From positions 42,022 through 106,021 of the forward strand of contig JBBDXI010000069.1 in NCBI GenBank assembly GCA_040902425.1: a stretch of DNA of 64,000 nt, written 5' to 3'. Numbering within the stretch: position 1 is the stretch's first letter; the number at the start of each line of letters is the position of its first letter. The position numbers and the translations under genes are program-made. Positions 32,827 through 41,114 of the stretch are shown here, one piece after another. Source of the stretch: JBBDXI01 sp040902425. Lineage in GTDB: Bacteria > Planctomycetota > Phycisphaerae > Phycisphaerales > UBA1924. The notes beneath the pieces were generated by a model. The model was not told where the DNA came from and ran no database searches. It was given only the letters and a program-made list of their open reading frames with translations.

Positions 32827-34884
32827 CTACTCGATCAGAGCCTTGAGCAGCGCATCGGGAGTATCTGAATAGAACTGGATGTCCACCTTCGTGGCCATCG
32901 CGTCCGAAAGATCGAACAGCTGCCGGCGTGCCGACACGGGCATCAGCAGCGTCGATGCGCCTTTTTCGACGGCGAGCTCCGCCAGCGCGACGGCGTTGTA
33001 GACCGGTTCGACCGAGCCGCCCAGGTTGAGCGAGCCGACCACGATCAGGCCGCCCTTCGTGCTCTTCTCCAAGAGGGCGCTGCACAATGCCAGGAGCACC
33101 GGGAGCCCGAGCGACGCGCCCGTGCGGTCCGCATCCATCGCCCGTAGTTGCACCGCGAACTCGTGCTCGCGGGGATCACGATTGCCGACGAGGTCCTTTC
33201 CGCGGGTGTAGAGGTTCTGTTCGGCATATCGGGTGCTCTCGCGGAACGCTGGCGGCACCGGGCTGTTGAGGATGCGAACGCCATTGCCGGGTCCGACTGT
33301 CACCTCGATCCTGTAGAGGCCGGTCGCCGCGTCCTGCCCACCGGGGCTGATTCCCCACACCTGGCCAGGCGGAAGCGGATCGGATCCAATGGATTCGTCG
33401 CTCTGGATCTCCGGGGTGGCCACGAACTGCTCCACGCCTTCGGGGCCCATCGTGTAGCTGAAGTGGCTGTTGCGAAATTCTGCCTTCAAGCACTTCTTCT
33501 GCTGTTCCTTGACCCGCCGACGACTCTCAAGCGCGATCCGCACGATCCACTCTAAGTCCGCGTCGGAGACCGGCATTTCCGAGTCAGGAAAGAGCAGTTT
33601 GGTGAGGCCGCTGATCGTCTTGCTTACCCCCTCGATGTCCCGACCACTCAGCGCGCCGCCGAGGTAGACCCGCTGCTGCATGACCGACACCCGGGAGCCG
33701 GCACGCAATCGTGTCCAGCACTCGCTCAGGAAGTCGCTCACGAACCCGAAGTGATTGGTCAGGTGCTCGTGGGGATTGAGCTTGGGGAAATCCCAACCCG
33801 GCGCGTATGCATGGAGCCGGTCCATGAAGGCGGTGTCATTTCGCATCTCCGGCGGAAGCGGGCTGAGCAGGTGCCCGACGCGCTGCTGCTGCTCGACATC
33901 CACGTCGAAGTTGCCGACCATGACGATGCCACCGTCGGCACGGATGCTCTCCTTGCCACGGCTGAACTCGCCAGAGGCCATGTACCCCTTCATGATGTTG
34001 ACACCATCCTTCTGGTCGAAGGAGATGCCCGAAACCTCGTCGAAGCACACGACGTCGTAGTGACAGACTAGACCGCGCTGGCCCGAGGCGTTGTTGACGA
34101 ACATCTTGGCGACGGTCGCCTTGCCACCGGAGATCAAGTGCGAGTAGGGCGAGATCTGCTGGAATAGGTGGCTCTTTCCCGTGCCGCGAGGACCAAGTTC
34201 GACGAGGTTGAAGTTGCGCTCGACGAACGGCACCATGCGCAGGAGCGTCACCATTTGGGCCCGGGCTGTCAGCTTCGCCGGCTCCAGCCCGATGGACCGC
34301 ATCAGGAACTGCTTCCATTCCTCAGTGGTGAACGACCTCCGCCCCTTGGCCAGTGTCTCAAGCACGTCGGACTTGGACAGCTGAATCGGGCGCAGGGCCT
34401 CGATCGAGAATGGCCGGCCGTTCTTCTCCTGCGCAACCACCGCGTCGTATGCGAGCGTGACCTCGGCGTAGAACCCATCCGTCAGCATGCGCTCGTGCTC
34501 CCGCACAAGCCTGTCCTCGATTCGCACTTCCTTTAGCGCCAAACTGGGCAACTCCGCGATGTAGCAGTCGTTCTTCGAGTCGAGCCTGGCTCGCACGATG
34601 TCGATGAGCTTGACCGATCCTTTCTCGCGGGCGTTCGCCTTGAAGAGCTCCTCCTCACCCGTCCGGACGGCACGATCCTTCAGCTGCTTCTCCACAATCG
34701 CGAGGCCCTCGGCGATCTCATTCTCGTCCACGGTGGCGCAATACCGGCCCAGCAGGAATTCCACGACGTAGGTCGGCACGGGGTATTGCCGGGAGTACTT
34801 GCGGACGAGGTCCTTCCGGACTAGGTAGCCGTCAAAGGCCGAGGCTGCGAGTTTGTCCAAGGCGTCCAGTTCCATTCGAATCAC
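32827..34884 (-). CDS. brxL: BREX protein BrxL (Lon-like AAA+ ATPase)
   Basis: The 685-aa protein carries the BrxL N-terminal domain (SAFDGYLVRKDLVRKYSRQYPVPTYVVEFLLGRYCAT), then an AAA+ core with Walker A LGPRGTGKSHLF and Walker B VVCFDEVSGI. VMVGNFDVDVEQQQRVGHL follows, and then a Lon-protease-like C-terminal domain (about 560-685, TGASLGLPVLLALCSALLEK and GGLIVVGSLNLGGSVEPV). The Lon Ser-Lys dyad is not clearly kept: the GGxKEK lysine region reads GGSVEPV. BrxL is the effector-side ATPase of type 1 BREX. Its ATG overlaps the pglZ stop. Confidence 0.93.
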   Translation of the reverse strand: MIRMELDALDKLAASAFDGYLVRKDLVRKYSRQYPVPTYVVEFLLGRYCATVDENEIAEGLAIVEKQLKDRAVRTGEEELFKANAREKGSVKLIDIVRARLDSKNDCYIAELPSLALKEVRIEDRLVREHERMLTDGFYAEVTLAYDAVVAQEKNGRPFSIEALRPIQLSKSDVLETLAKGRRSFTTEEWKQFLMRSIGLEPAKLTARAQMVTLLRMVPFVERNFNLVELGPRGTGKSHLFQQISPYSHLISGGKATVAKMFVNNASGQRGLVCHYDVVCFDEVSGISFDQKDGVNIMKGYMASGEFSRGKESIRADGGIVMVGNFDVDVEQQQRVGHLLSPLPPEMRNDTAFMDRLHAYAPGWDFPKLNPHEHLTNHFGFVSDFLSECWTRLRAGSRVSVMQQRVYLGGALSGRDIEGVSKTISGLTKLLFPDSEMPVSDADLEWIVRIALESRRRVKEQQKKCLKAEFRNSHFSYTMGPEGVEQFVATPEIQSDESIGSDPLPPGQVWGISPGGQDAATGLYRIEVTVGPGNGVRILNSPVPPAFRESTRYAEQNLYTRGKDLVGNRDPREHEFAVQLRAMDADRTGASLGLPVLLALCSALLEKSTKGGLIVVGSLNLGGSVEPVYNAVALAELAVEKGASTLLMPVSARRQLFDLSDAMATKVDIQFYSDTPDALLKALIE

Positions 34885-37256
34885 TCCTCACCGCCAACAG
34901 TGGTTGGTTTCTTAGCGATGACTCGGCCCGCGGAGTCCAGCACAACCAGCACGGCCGCCGTGCCCGCGAGCTCCTCGTCCTCCACGATCAACCCCGCCTT
35001 TCCGTCCAAGGCAAGCGCCTTCGGCGACGTGGCGATGCTCGCGCCCGGATCGTTCGGCTTGGTGCGGACATCGACGGTGAGCGTGGGGTCGCCCGGCTCG
35101 ACCAAGACGCGGCAGCGCATGCCGAGCCATTGGACGTCAACAAAGCTTGCCGAGGAAACGCTGCCTGCATTGGCAGGTTCGATGAGCAGGTCGGGGAGCA
35201 CACACTCCTGCAGACTCAGCCCCCCGTGGGCATACTCGTTGCCCGCGCCGAAACAATGAACTCCGGGTGCGGTGGCAAAGGTCCTCGCTGTATTCCAATG
35301 CCACGCGGCCGTTGGCACGGACACCCGTGACGCACCCTTGATTGCCGCGCACCTGGCCCACCTACTCGCCGTGAGATAGCCCGGCAGATCGGCCTTGGGT
35401 AGTCCGTCCGCGCCCGGCAGAAGCAACCACCCGTGGTCCGTGACGACTCGGACCGATCGCCATCCAGCATCGAGCAGCCCCATGATCCGCTCGATCAGCG
35501 CTTCGATCTCACTGTCGAGGTGAGAGACCAGTTTGCCCTGCAGGTCATGACCGAGTTTGTCGATCTGGCCTGATTCAGCCCAAGCCCGAGCGTTGGGCCG
35601 ACCGGGTGTTCCCGTCTCGTGCCCCCCGGCGAGCACCTCGTAGCCCTCTTCCATGAGGAGCTTGCGGAACCGGTCGGTCGTCAACGACTGCTTGGTCGCC
35701 GCCACATCCGGCGCGAAGGTCTCAGGCAATTCGTTCCCGGCGATCTCGCCGGCGACGGGCGACGCGGCCGGCTTGGCGGATGCGGTCACCGTCGGTAGCG
35801 CCGCCCATCGCTGGCGCCGGTTGACTCGCAACCCTCGCTCCTCCGCCTTCGCCGCCAGGCGCTGCCCCAAGTCGAAACGCAGACCGTCGGCGAACAGCAG
35901 GCAGTGACCGGCCGGCACAGACACCGCTTCCTGCCCGCCTCCCTTTGCTGGGAGCGGGCTCCTCGCGACCAGCTTCTGAAAATGCTCCGCAGCAGCCTCC
36001 AGCCACGGCAGATAGAGTGATCTCACGGCCGTTTGAACGGCCCGCATATCCGCGGCGGTTCTCACGCCCGCGAGAGCGCGCATCGCCGCTTCATCCGTGA
36101 TGTACCCACCCTCGGCGTACAGGCGGGCCATTTCGTCGGCCGAGTCGCCGCCGATCTTCGACGCCGTTTTCTGCCCGAGCACCGCCAGGTAGCTCAGACT
36201 CATTGCCAATGGGCTGCGACCAAGCCGGGACCACACCCAGGTCCGACGACTCTCGTGCTCCTTCTCCAGCGTCTCGATCTTGCGCCGAGCGTCGGTATGC
36301 GACAACTCGTCGAATCCGAGCAGCTCATTCCGCAAGCGCGTCTCGGCATCGTCATTCTGGTCCGGCCACGTCTCGCCGCTGAGGAACAGCAGGCCAGCCG
36401 GCTTTGACCTCTTGAGAAGTTCAGTGATCCCCGTGAACACGCCGGGCGCATCGTTGAATCGTGCCCAGACGGCTTCCCACGCGGGATCTCGATCCTGTTT
36501 GCAGAGACCAAGTTTCTCGCCGCCCGCCGTCTCGCCGTCCTTGATCGGGTCAAACCCGTAGTCCGCCTTGCACCGCGAGCAGAACGCCGACCACTTGGCC
36601 GCATCCCAACGTCGACGCGTTCCCTCCGGCTCACCGAGCCAGGTCAGGAGGTCACGGGGCTGGTCATCGATGACCAGTCGGTCGAAATCCTCCGCCTCTA
36701 GCCGCTTGCCACGGAGGACGGAGAGCGGAGTCTCCGCGAGCGCGCTGAGCGAGCCGAGCATCGCGGCCTTGGTCGCAGCGTCCTTGGCAAGGTCGAGCCC
36801 AACCCCGTCCTCGGAAACTAAGAAGGCCTCGACCGTCCAGTCCTTGCCGTTCTTCTGCGTCCAGACCGCACCGCGATACTGCAGCTCCGCGAGCGGCTTA
36901 AGGGCGTCGGGGCATTCTTCCCCGGCGCGCAGCACCTGCCGGCTCACTCCGGGCATGTAGATGATCGGCACGGTTGCTTCGGCGATCTGGAACTCGGGGA
37001 TGACGCCGGCCATCACGCACTTGAGCCAGATCGCCGGCCCGCGCTTCTGCTCTGGCGCGTACGCACCAAGCACGAGCAGGTACGGCCGGGTCGCTTGGAG
37101 CAGTGGAATGATCGGCGCCCACTGCGCTTCCGCGTCGGTCCACAGGATTGCAGCCGGCTTCGACACGTCACCAGGGTTGTGACGAGCGGCCTGTTCCAGC
37201 GAGCTCTGAATCGCGTCAAGCAGTGTGGCGGCCGGATTGGCAGTCGCATGGCTCAC
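34881..37256 (-). CDS. pglZ: BREX type 1 phosphatase-like protein PglZ, type B
   Basis: A 791-aa alkaline-phosphatase-fold protein. Its N-terminal region (KPAAILWTDAEAQWAPIIPLL; YMPGVSRQVLRAGEECPDAL; LAELQYRGAVWTQKNGKDW) is diagnostic of the type B variant of PglZ. The phosphatase core has CLLFADGLRFDLGQRL with the nucleophile-region Asp, then VRVVTDHGWLLLPG. It is essential to BREX in studied systems; its substrate is not settled. It is coupled by 4-nt overlaps to the 62-aa ORF upstream and brxL downstream. Confidence 0.92.
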   Translation of the reverse strand: MSHATANPAATLLDAIQSSLEQAARHNPGDVSKPAAILWTDAEAQWAPIIPLLQATRPYLLVLGAYAPEQKRGPAIWLKCVMAGVIPEFQIAEATVPIIYMPGVSRQVLRAGEECPDALKPLAELQYRGAVWTQKNGKDWTVEAFLVSEDGVGLDLAKDAATKAAMLGSLSALAETPLSVLRGKRLEAEDFDRLVIDDQPRDLLTWLGEPEGTRRRWDAAKWSAFCSRCKADYGFDPIKDGETAGGEKLGLCKQDRDPAWEAVWARFNDAPGVFTGITELLKRSKPAGLLFLSGETWPDQNDDAETRLRNELLGFDELSHTDARRKIETLEKEHESRRTWVWSRLGRSPLAMSLSYLAVLGQKTASKIGGDSADEMARLYAEGGYITDEAAMRALAGVRTAADMRAVQTAVRSLYLPWLEAAAEHFQKLVARSPLPAKGGGQEAVSVPAGHCLLFADGLRFDLGQRLAAKAEERGLRVNRRQRWAALPTVTASAKPAASPVAGEIAGNELPETFAPDVAATKQSLTTDRFRKLLMEEGYEVLAGGHETGTPGRPNARAWAESGQIDKLGHDLQGKLVSHLDSEIEALIERIMGLLDAGWRSVRVVTDHGWLLLPGADGLPKADLPGYLTASRWARCAAIKGASRVSVPTAAWHWNTARTFATAPGVHCFGAGNEYAHGGLSLQECVLPDLLIEPANAGSVSSASFVDVQWLGMRCRVLVEPGDPTLTVDVRTKPNDPGASIATSPKALALDGKAGLIVEDEELAGTAAVLVVLDSAGRVIAKKPTTVGGEE

Positions 37257-37441
37257 AGCCGCTTCTCCGCCTTGTACTCTGGAACGAGGATCCGAAGCTC
37301 CTTGTCAAGCAGGTAGTCGATTTCCAGCATGTCCTTCCTCAGACGCTCCACGATGTGGAGCAGCTGTACCGGCCGGTCCTTGATCTGGACTGTTGGGGGG
37401 CCGCTCTTTGCCGCGAGCGTCAGGTACTTTGTGGGGATCAT
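37253..37441 (-). CDS. small protein between pglX and pglZ of BREX
   Basis: A 62-aa protein (MIPTKYLTLAAKSG ... LVPEYKAEKRL), with 4-nt overlaps to both neighbours. Small size and tight coupling suggest a structural accessory to PglX or PglZ. It is predicted mostly helical with one hydrophobic face (VQLLHIVERLRKDMLEIDYLL). No domain recognised. Confidence 0.65.
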   Translation of the reverse strand: MIPTKYLTLAAKSGPPTVQIKDRPVQLLHIVERLRKDMLEIDYLLDKELRILVPEYKAEKRL

Positions 37442-39138
37442 GTATGCGACTCCTTCGCGCCACGGGCCTTCTGCTTTTGGTCTGCCGTGAGGTGGATGTC
37501 ATTTACGCGATCGCCTATGAACGTCGCACCATCCCAGAACCACGGGAACTCGGCCTTCGGCCTGATCGACTTCGGCTCCTGGCCGCGGTCGGTCGTCCAC
37601 TTGATGTTCAGCCTGTCGCGCAGCACTCCGGCTTCGACAAACGGGCGGATGTTCATCCGCACGGCGTCGTTGAGGTCCGGCTCCCAGCCGATGGGCTGCT
37701 TGTGCAGGGGCTTCCAGCGGACGAAGATGTCGTGCGGTGGGTCGCCCTGGAGGATTGCCTCCAGCTTCTTCTGGAGGTCCAACGCCGCGGCAAGGCGGGC
37801 ATCCGCGCCTTCCTTGTTGCCCCTGACCTCATCGCGCTGCCGGACGATCCAGTCACCCAGGTAGCCGTGGGTGATCTTTTCCAGCAGTCGCCGCCCCTCG
37901 CCGTTCGGTGCCGCCAGGCGGTGGTAGTGCACGAGCACGCCGAAGCCATCCTTCTTGCGCCCGTCCCAGAGGTGCCAAACGAATGGGCGGTTGTCAAACA
38001 GGGCACAGTGCTCGGCGAAGAAACGGTTCCTGAGCCAATCGTCGAGGCTCGCCGCTGGCTCCTTGTCCCCGCCCCCCCCATTGGCCGTTGCCACGGTGGC
38101 GAGAACCGTCGCTTCCTTTGCGCCGGACCAACCACCTCCGAACGCCGCCCGGAGGAGGTCGCGGACCCGGCCCTCGGCGGCGGGCTCGCCGCGCATCGGC
38201 GCGAGGGGCACGACGCCGTCGTCGTCGGCAAAGCCATCGAGAGCCTTGCACCTTTCGACCCATGCGCGGGCCTCGGGGGCGAGACGCATGTCGGCGGCTA
38301 ACTCCGCCGGCCAGCGGTACCCCACCAGCCGTGCGACGGCAACCTGCAGTGCCAATGAGGCTGGCGTCTTCGCTGGGTGGCCGTGGAACATCCACTGCGT
38401 CGGGTCGTCGGACTGCGGCTGCGGAAGGCCGTTGGGGTACTTCTCCGCGGCGACGCGCTGCCAGTGCGCAAGATCGAACGGTACTTTGGTCAGCGTCACG
38501 TTCGTGACCGCGAGCTTGGCATTGACCTTGCGGACCGCCGGGGCGTACATCTCCGACTGACAGAACGCCCAGACGGCGGGCACGTGCGCAGGGTCACGGG
38601 GCACGATCATCGCGACGTTGCAGTCAAAGAGGTGCCCGCGATAAAGGGCCACCGGCAAAGACCCCACGCGGTTCACAGCGACGCCCACTTTGCCCCACGC
38701 CTCGCCGCCGGACTTCCACCCGCCGAGCCGATTCTCAGCCTTTAGGCTGAGAGCGTGTTCCATATAAGAGCCTTCGCCGTCCTGCCAATGGAGAACTTGG
38801 GAACAGCCCGCGACATATGTGGTTCGCGCCGGGGCCATCTGGAACCACTCCCAGCCCTCTTCCAGTTTGGGAAACTCCCAAAACTGCGCGATGAACTGAG
38901 AGTTATCGCTCGTTGCCAGCCCTTGGATGCCGTCGGCAAACTCGATGAGCCGCTCACCCTTCTCGTGTCCAGTCACGCTGATCACGGCATCCGGGTTCTT
39001 GAGCTGCTCCGCTTGCAGGACGAGGTGGAGGGCACCATCGGCAGCACAGACGTCAGCAGCTGGCCCGCTGCCTTCGTCAGTCTCGATGAGCAAGCCCTCT
39101 CCTGACGGCTCCTTCAGCTTTCTGGATGCCCTGCTCAT
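37438..39138 (-). CDS. pglX: BREX methyltransferase PglX, C-terminal part as a separate ORF
   Basis: A 566-aa protein matching the C-terminal half of PglX, the target-recognition side: LQAEQLKNPDAVISV, FADGIQGLATSDNSQFIAQFWEF, the DLAHWQRVAAEKYPNG insertion, and WLRNRFFAEHCALFDNRPFVWHLWDGR. A single PglX protein normally has about 1200 residues. Here the N-terminal SAM-binding part ends and this part begins at an ATGA overlap, so two chains can be made by coupled translation. The first 35 residues (MSRASRKLKEPSGEGLL) have no family counterpart, suggesting that a frameshift near 39140 created the split. The split may still be functional. Confidence 0.8.
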   Translation of the reverse strand: MSRASRKLKEPSGEGLLIETDEGSGPAADVCAADGALHLVLQAEQLKNPDAVISVTGHEKGERLIEFADGIQGLATSDNSQFIAQFWEFPKLEEGWEWFQMAPARTTYVAGCSQVLHWQDGEGSYMEHALSLKAENRLGGWKSGGEAWGKVGVAVNRVGSLPVALYRGHLFDCNVAMIVPRDPAHVPAVWAFCQSEMYAPAVRKVNAKLAVTNVTLTKVPFDLAHWQRVAAEKYPNGLPQPQSDDPTQWMFHGHPAKTPASLALQVAVARLVGYRWPAELAADMRLAPEARAWVERCKALDGFADDDGVVPLAPMRGEPAAEGRVRDLLRAAFGGGWSGAKEATVLATVATANGGGGDKEPAASLDDWLRNRFFAEHCALFDNRPFVWHLWDGRKKDGFGVLVHYHRLAAPNGEGRRLLEKITHGYLGDWIVRQRDEVRGNKEGADARLAAALDLQKKLEAILQGDPPHDIFVRWKPLHKQPIGWEPDLNDAVRMNIRPFVEAGVLRDRLNIKWTTDRGQEPKSIRPKAEFPWFWDGATFIGDRVNDIHLTADQKQKARGAKESHT

Positions 39139-41081
39139 GACTGCGGCCTCCCTTGGCCTCGGAGGCAGCGGGCTTTGTCAGTCGTCGACTTCGCGCCGCT
39201 CGCGTCAATGCCGGCCATCACGGCGTCCGGGGCAGGCCTGGTGGCGGAAAGTGTGATGAGCGCCACATTCACCACGTGCCCGCCGATGGTCTCGAATGCG
39301 CCGGGACCAAGCCTCGCCACTATGTGCCACGTGCGTTCCTTTAGAAGCCGCTCGCGCAGTTTCCTGTAGCCGGTGAGGAAGAGCCAGTTCTGCGGCGTGA
39401 CGACGGCGGTGGTGCCGCCCTGAGCGAGCCAGCGCAGGATGCGGGAGACGAAGACGGTCGCCAGGTCGGCCTTCGCTTCCGCGAAGCGTTTCTCAGCAAA
39501 GTCCTTGAGCACATCGCCCTGCCCGCCGCGGCCGAGGTACGGCACGTTGGTGATGACCAGCGTGTATTCGCCAGCGAGAATCTCGGCCGCCTTGGCCATT
39601 CCCTGCGCTGCGACGGCTCGTTCGTGCGTCTCGGCATCGCCGCCCTTTGACTCCTCGGCCATGACGTCGGCGAGGAAAGGGAGGATGGTCTCGTAGTCGG
39701 CGGCGATTAGGTCACCTGGGAGCTCGGTGGGATCAATGAGCGAGCCGAGGTCGGGGGCCTTGCTGAAGAGAGAGTGCATGTTCCGCAAGCCGTTTTTCAG
39801 TGGCTCGCGACCGATGGAGGGCAGCAAGGGCGAGGTCGGCGATGCCGATCGACGAGAGAGGCTGAGCTTGGCCTCCGCCAGCTTGATCCACTGGTCTTCG
39901 GTGCAGTTTGGGCCGATGCCCGAACATGCGATGTGAAGCTCCGGCAGGGCCGCCGGGTTGACGCCGACATTGCCGCTTCGTGCGAGCTTCCAGGCGGCGA
40001 GCGCCACGTTGAACGCGGCGATCTGCGTGCAGCGATGGTCGAGCTCCAGGCCGAACACGTTCTCGCTCAGCACCGCTGTCACCGCATCCATCGGCGACAA
40101 TCGCTCTTCGGCCATGCGCAGGTTCACGAGCAACTCGAGCGTGGCGACGAGAAAGTGACCGCTGCCGCTGCAGGGGTCGAGGACCTTCAGGTCTTTTGCG
40201 GGTCTGGGCCATCCGTCGAACGTGCCGGCCGCCGGTCGCCACGTCGCTGTTGCGTCGTTCTTGACAAGGCGCAGGTACTCAAACTCGTAGCCGGGCAGCG
40301 CGACAAGACGGCGAAGATCAGCTTCGGATTCGCACCTGGCCGCCTCCGCGGCGCGAGCGCGGAGCACCTTGCCGGCATGCCATGCCCCGATGGTGTTGTG
40401 CAGCATGAAGAGCACCATGTAGTGCTCGGTGAAGAGCTGCGTGACGGACGGCAGTGTGTCGGCGCCGATCTTGGTCCCGGACTTCACACCCTCGTTCGCG
40501 GCGTCTTTGGCGTCGCGCTGCCAGAACTGGTACACCCAACCGAGGCTGTCATCAGCTGTAAACACGGCCGCGGGCAGGTCGGCCAACATTCCTTCCAATG
40601 CGACACGGCGCTCGCTCGGCATCGTCACTTTGAGCAGCGGATCATCGATGCGAAAGATCTGCGGCAACATCGCCTGCGCGAAGCGAGCGGCGAGCTCCCA
40701 GGTGTTGGCACCCTCTTCCTTGGCCAGTTCCTCGCACTCCTCTAGCGACACGGCGACCCTCGAAGCCGGGTGGATGAGCAGGTGGTTTTCTGCCAGGAAC
40801 CGGGCAAAAAGCATCCTGTGCCAGTGCTCATACGCGCACTCGTGGATAAGGTGGCCCATGGCAAGTTCCCCCTTGGTGTTCTGGGCATCGCCAAGCTGGC
40901 GCGCGCGGGCGCGGAGGTGGTTGCGGAGCACCCTGGCGTCGGGCTTCATATGGCCATACGGCTCGTGGTGATGCACGGCGAGGGCGTCGAGCGCCGCGCG
41001 GGCACCCGCCTCGGCCTCGGCGCGTGCCGCGACCACCTTGTTCTCAAGCCGGCGGCGGAGTTGTGGGTCAAGCGCGGGCAT
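39135..41081 (-). CDS. pglX: BREX methyltransferase PglX, N-terminal SAM-binding part
   Basis: A 648-aa protein holding the methyltransferase core of PglX: motif I VLDPCSGSGHFLVATLELLV, the following NVFGLELDHRCTQIAAFNVALAAW, and motif IV ITNVPYLGRGGQGDVL. The catalytic motif is NVPY where adenine-N6 methyltransferases usually have NPPY. The protein ends abruptly after TTDKARCLRGQGRPQS, in the region that normally continues into the target-recognition part. That part is the next ORF, with a 4-nt overlap. PglX methylates the host at a non-palindromic site to mark self; whether the NVPY form is active is open. Confidence 0.85.
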   Translation of the reverse strand: MPALDPQLRRRLENKVVAARAEAEAGARAALDALAVHHHEPYGHMKPDARVLRNHLRARARQLGDAQNTKGELAMGHLIHECAYEHWHRMLFARFLAENHLLIHPASRVAVSLEECEELAKEEGANTWELAARFAQAMLPQIFRIDDPLLKVTMPSERRVALEGMLADLPAAVFTADDSLGWVYQFWQRDAKDAANEGVKSGTKIGADTLPSVTQLFTEHYMVLFMLHNTIGAWHAGKVLRARAAEAARCESEADLRRLVALPGYEFEYLRLVKNDATATWRPAAGTFDGWPRPAKDLKVLDPCSGSGHFLVATLELLVNLRMAEERLSPMDAVTAVLSENVFGLELDHRCTQIAAFNVALAAWKLARSGNVGVNPAALPELHIACSGIGPNCTEDQWIKLAEAKLSLSRRSASPTSPLLPSIGREPLKNGLRNMHSLFSKAPDLGSLIDPTELPGDLIAADYETILPFLADVMAEESKGGDAETHERAVAAQGMAKAAEILAGEYTLVITNVPYLGRGGQGDVLKDFAEKRFAEAKADLATVFVSRILRWLAQGGTTAVVTPQNWLFLTGYRKLRERLLKERTWHIVARLGPGAFETIGGHVVNVALITLSATRPAPDAVMAGIDASGAKSTTDKARCLRGQGRPQS

Positions 41082-41114
41082 GGGTCACTCGAGGGGCGTG
41101 GGTGGTGGGTGGGG

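Noticed and set aside
39135..39180. Calling PglX a pseudogene outright
   Set aside because: Both parts are long open frames with a translational-coupling overlap and all other BREX genes are intact; a functional split is possible.
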